From assembly GCA_021789565.1 (NCBI GenBank), contig JAJYJL010000464.1:1-6681 (forward strand): DNA of 6,681 bases. The letters run 5' to 3'. Shown in pieces: positions 4,858-6,681 of the stretch (positions are counted from its first letter, which is position 1; each line of letters begins with the position of its first letter). This stretch comes from Acidobacteriota bacterium (lineage in GTDB: Bacteria; Acidobacteriota; Terriglobia; UBA7540). A model generated the notes under the pieces. The model had not been told where the DNA came from. It saw only the letters and a list, made by a program, of their open reading frames with translations, and ran no database searches. The translations under genes were made by a program, and so were the position numbers.

Positions 4858-6060
4858 TCAACCGGCAAGGCCGAAACTGGAAAGCCCCGGCGCAGAAACC
4901 CTAACCGAGACTCCTCTCTCCTTCCCGTGCACGACAATTTCATTCCCCTCGATTCCGATCTTGCGAATCTCGACAAGCTCGCTGGGAACCTGCGCCAGAA
5001 ACGCCAGATAGCGGACCGTCTTTCTCCCTCGCGCAGGGACACTGGTATAAGTTGGGACGCCGTAGAGAGCTCCCATGCTGGCGTTTTCATGCCGCTGCAC
5101 CGGAAGCGCGGTTGTGCCGAATTCCAAGCCCCGCGTTTCGGTCCGTTTTTTCCACGGGGGGCCCTCGATCGCCCGGTTCTCTTCCCACACGGCGACCCAT
5201 GGAAAATCGTTCCGGTCAAAGCAATACGCAATCAGCAATCGATGGGCGAGATTAACAGCCGCGACAAACCCCAGTTTACTTTTCGGATCCAGCAGAACTC
5301 CTACAACTATTCCTGTGCCCGGACGCAGCAGAGTGTGCGACAAGTCAACGGTCCCGCCTTTCAGCGCGGGAGCAACCGGCCAGCGGAAATTGCGGTTCGT
5401 GGCCAGCAGGGAATTCTTCGCGTTGTAAGGATGAGGAAAAGTCAATCCCTTTGTTCCCGGCAATGCTATCCGGCTGTCGCGTGCGGAGATGAACGGCGGG
5501 CCGAGGGTGACATGCTGCACCCAGTGGAATAAATGGTCTTTCCTATTTTCGTTGGTGACAGTCTCGGTGAAATAAAGCACCGGTGAACCCTGTTGTAGCC
5601 GCAAATTGCGTGTGAGGGACAGGCCCGCTGCGGGCAAACGGGTTGAGAGGGTCAGGGATGTTTTTTGCCTGTCCGTTCGGGATGCGGTCTTCCGCCATTT
5701 TGACATCGGGGCTTCGCCGTGCTGCGAAAGCCCCTGCCGGGTTTCAGCTTGTGTTGGAGGGCCAAAATAATCGAGGCAGATGTTGTGCCCGGCGATACCC
5801 GACAGCAACTTCCCTTCAAGCAACGAGCCATACGACCGGGAGTGGACCTTTTCGCCGTAGTTGTAAGGTTCCATGGTTTTCCACGGCGGCATCCAGAGAG
5901 GATTGAGGTGAGAAAACGGAGAAGCGTCAACAAACCTGAATTCGGCGATGTGGCCGCCGCCGGCTAGCGTGAGCAACTGGACGGTGTCGTTCTTGAGAAG
6001 ATACGCCTTCCGGCCGTGCCAGACGGTTGGCAAGCAACTCAAGTGGGATTTTTGTGGCAT
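4858..6060 (-). CDS. Galactose-mutarotase-fold (aldose 1-epimerase-like) protein
   Basis: A 400-aa protein that I assign to the aldose-epimerase/galactose-mutarotase-like superfamily from motif spacing and overall beta-rich composition. Candidate active-site elements are QHGEAP (113-118), the paired histidines in H179-W-V-Q-H183-VTLGPPF (179-190), and the acidic WEEN (292-295) followed by RGLEFG (310-315). These parallel the two histidines and late glutamate of aldose 1-epimerases, but the classic NGPNxLHGG and YWNLxG signatures are absent, so it belongs to a divergent branch and may bind a sugar other than galactose or not be an epimerase. There is no signal peptide, so it is probably cytosolic. 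The ATG at 6060 is preceded by GGAGG at 5-nt spacing; an in-frame ATG at 6132 lies within the hairpin region and lacks such a site. It sits downstream of glgC and upstream of the ElyC-like gene. Confidence 0.72.
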   Translation of the reverse strand: MPQKSHLSCLPTVWHGRKAYLLKNDTVQLLTLAGGGHIAEFRFVDASPFSHLNPLWMPPWKTMEPYNYGEKVHSRSYGSLLEGKLLSGIAGHNICLDYFGPPTQAETRQGLSQHGEAPMSKWRKTASRTDRQKTSLTLSTRLPAAGLSLTRNLRLQQGSPVLYFTETVTNENRKDHLFHWVQHVTLGPPFISARDSRIALPGTKGLTFPHPYNAKNSLLATNRNFRWPVAPALKGGTVDLSHTLLRPGTGIVVGVLLDPKSKLGFVAAVNLAHRLLIAYCFDRNDFPWVAVWEENRAIEGPPWKKRTETRGLEFGTTALPVQRHENASMGALYGVPTYTSVPARGRKTVRYLAFLAQVPSELVEIRKIGIEGNEIVVHGKERGVSVRVSAPGLSSFGLAG

Positions 6061-6176
6061 GGTTCCCTCCCCTCGGGGGAGACGGACGGCTGCGTCTCCC
6101 GACTTTAACAGCTCGGACAGTGAAGCGCCCACAGCGGCCGTTCGCGGCAGAAACCCTAACCAGTCGGTTGGCGCGG
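6061..6176 (-). promoter_or_regulatory. Leader region with two mutually exclusive hairpins over the ribosome binding site
   Basis: Reading on the minus strand after glgC: a small hairpin of CCAACC with GGTT-A-GG (6155-6171), a GCCG-CGAA-CGGC hairpin, and then a perfect 8-bp stem GGGAGACG/CGTCTCCC (6077-6100, 8-nt loop). The 3' arm of that stem overlaps CTCCCC (6076-6081), which can instead pair with GGGGAG (6067-6072) through a 3-nt CGA loop. GGGGAG is the Shine-Dalgarno of the next gene. Hence formation of the upstream stem leaves the ribosome site free, while the alternative hides it. The region may hold the glgC transcript end, but no T-tract follows the strong stem. Confidence 0.4.
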
Positions 6177-6681
6177 CTACTCTGGCTCCTCGAACATGCG
6201 CCGTTCAGGGACAACTACCACGATGCCTTCGTCCGTCACGTGGTATTTCTTGCGGTCTTCATCCAGGTTGTAACCGATTTCAGTGTGTTCCGGCAGGTTG
6301 ATGTGCCGGTCAATGATGGCCCGTCGGATCCGCGAGTATCTACCCACATTGACGTGTGAGAAAAGGATAGAGCCTTCGATGTCCGTATAGCTGTTCACAC
6401 GAACGTTTGGAGAAATAATCGAGCGTGTGACGCGACCACCTGAAATGATCGAGCCGGAAGACACCAGGGAGTCCACCGCAATACCCATCCGCCGGCCTTC
6501 CTGGGCAAAGACGAACTTGGCGGGCGGGTACTGTCGCTGATATGTTCGAACGGGCCAGCTGGAATCATAAAGGTTGAAGACCGGAGAGATCGCCACCAGG
6601 TCCATGTTGGTTTCATAGTAGGCTTCCAAGGTCCCGATATCTCGCCAGTACTGCGCCTCTTTCTTGTTCTCATCTACAAAG
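6177..6681 (-). CDS. glgC: Glucose-1-phosphate adenylyltransferase (ADP-glucose pyrophosphorylase), C-terminal part
   Basis: GlgC makes ADP-glucose from ATP and glucose 1-phosphate, the committed step of bacterial glycogen synthesis, in the cytosol as an allosterically regulated tetramer. The window holds the last 167 residues; the catalytic N-terminus lies beyond the right edge. Visible landmarks are YWRDIGTLEAYYETNMDL (about 6597-6650), which joins the catalytic domain to the C-terminal domain; YDSSWPVRTY and PPAKFV; and the left-handed beta-helix repeats from SLVSSGSIISGG through GRYSRIRRAIID and LPEHTEIG. The stretch DEDRKKYHVTDEGIVVV near the end is the standard GlgC finish, followed by a few extra acidic residues. 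These match E. coli GlgC segment by segment. The 116-bp gap to the next gene allows either read-through or termination. Confidence 0.96.
   Translation of the reverse strand, partial: FVDENKKEAQYWRDIGTLEAYYETNMDLVAISPVFNLYDSSWPVRTYQRQYPPAKFVFAQEGRRMGIAVDSLVSSGSIISGGRVTRSIISPNVRVNSYTDIEGSILFSHVNVGRYSRIRRAIIDRHINLPEHTEIGYNLDEDRKKYHVTDEGIVVVVPERRMFEEPE

Noticed and set aside
4536..5532. Long open frames on both strands across the ElyC-like and mutarotase-like genes
   Set aside because: They overlap two genes with good starts, ribosome binding sites and recognisable motifs, and have none of their own.
1..6681. CRISPR array, tRNA, rRNA, insertion sequence or prophage genes
   Set aside because: No regularly spaced repeats, no cloverleaf pattern with a T-loop, no transposase, integrase or phage protein in any frame that I could recognise by eye.

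Overview
The window carries seven genes, all on the minus strand; I see no credible plus-strand gene. The lineage is inferred, not shown. GC-rich coding DNA, a secreted glycine-zipper protein, an exported SGNH hydrolase and a bacterial-type GlgC together look most like an Acidobacteriota (Terriglobia-like) chromosome or metagenomic contig. Nothing marks it as phage, plasmid or integrative element.

Layout in the direction of transcription (right to left): the C-terminal part of glgC (ADP-glucose pyrophosphorylase, cut by the right edge); a 116-bp gap with a strong hairpin that abuts the next ribosome binding site; a galactose-mutarotase-fold protein of 400 aa; 17 bp later an ElyC/SanA/YdcF-family membrane protein; a 131-bp gap holding three consecutive inverted repeats; an exported SGNH/GDSL hydrolase; a 650-bp gap without a convincing gene; a CmcI-type (cephalosporin hydroxylase family) SAM-dependent enzyme; a secreted glycine-zipper protein; a 438-bp gap with a good sigma70-like promoter, a terminator-like structure and a possible gene remnant; and a short-chain dehydrogenase/reductase cut by the left edge.

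The mutarotase-like and ElyC-like genes are almost certainly co-transcribed, possibly from the glgC transcript. Together they suggest a carbohydrate and envelope theme: glycogen or sugar nucleotide, sugar-binding fold, envelope polysaccharide homeostasis, exported esterase. The left half is a looser series of single genes with their own promoters.

The most interesting signals are in the gaps. First, two mutually exclusive hairpins lie over the ribosome binding site of the mutarotase-like gene. Second, an 18-bp perfect palindrome sits next to an 8-bp stem-loop after the ElyC-like stop codon. Third, a TTGACA-N17-TAGTAT promoter has a 10-bp palindrome inside its spacer and is followed by a terminator-like hairpin about 140 nt downstream, which could define a small RNA. 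All RNA-structure statements come from reading complementarity by eye, without folding energies.
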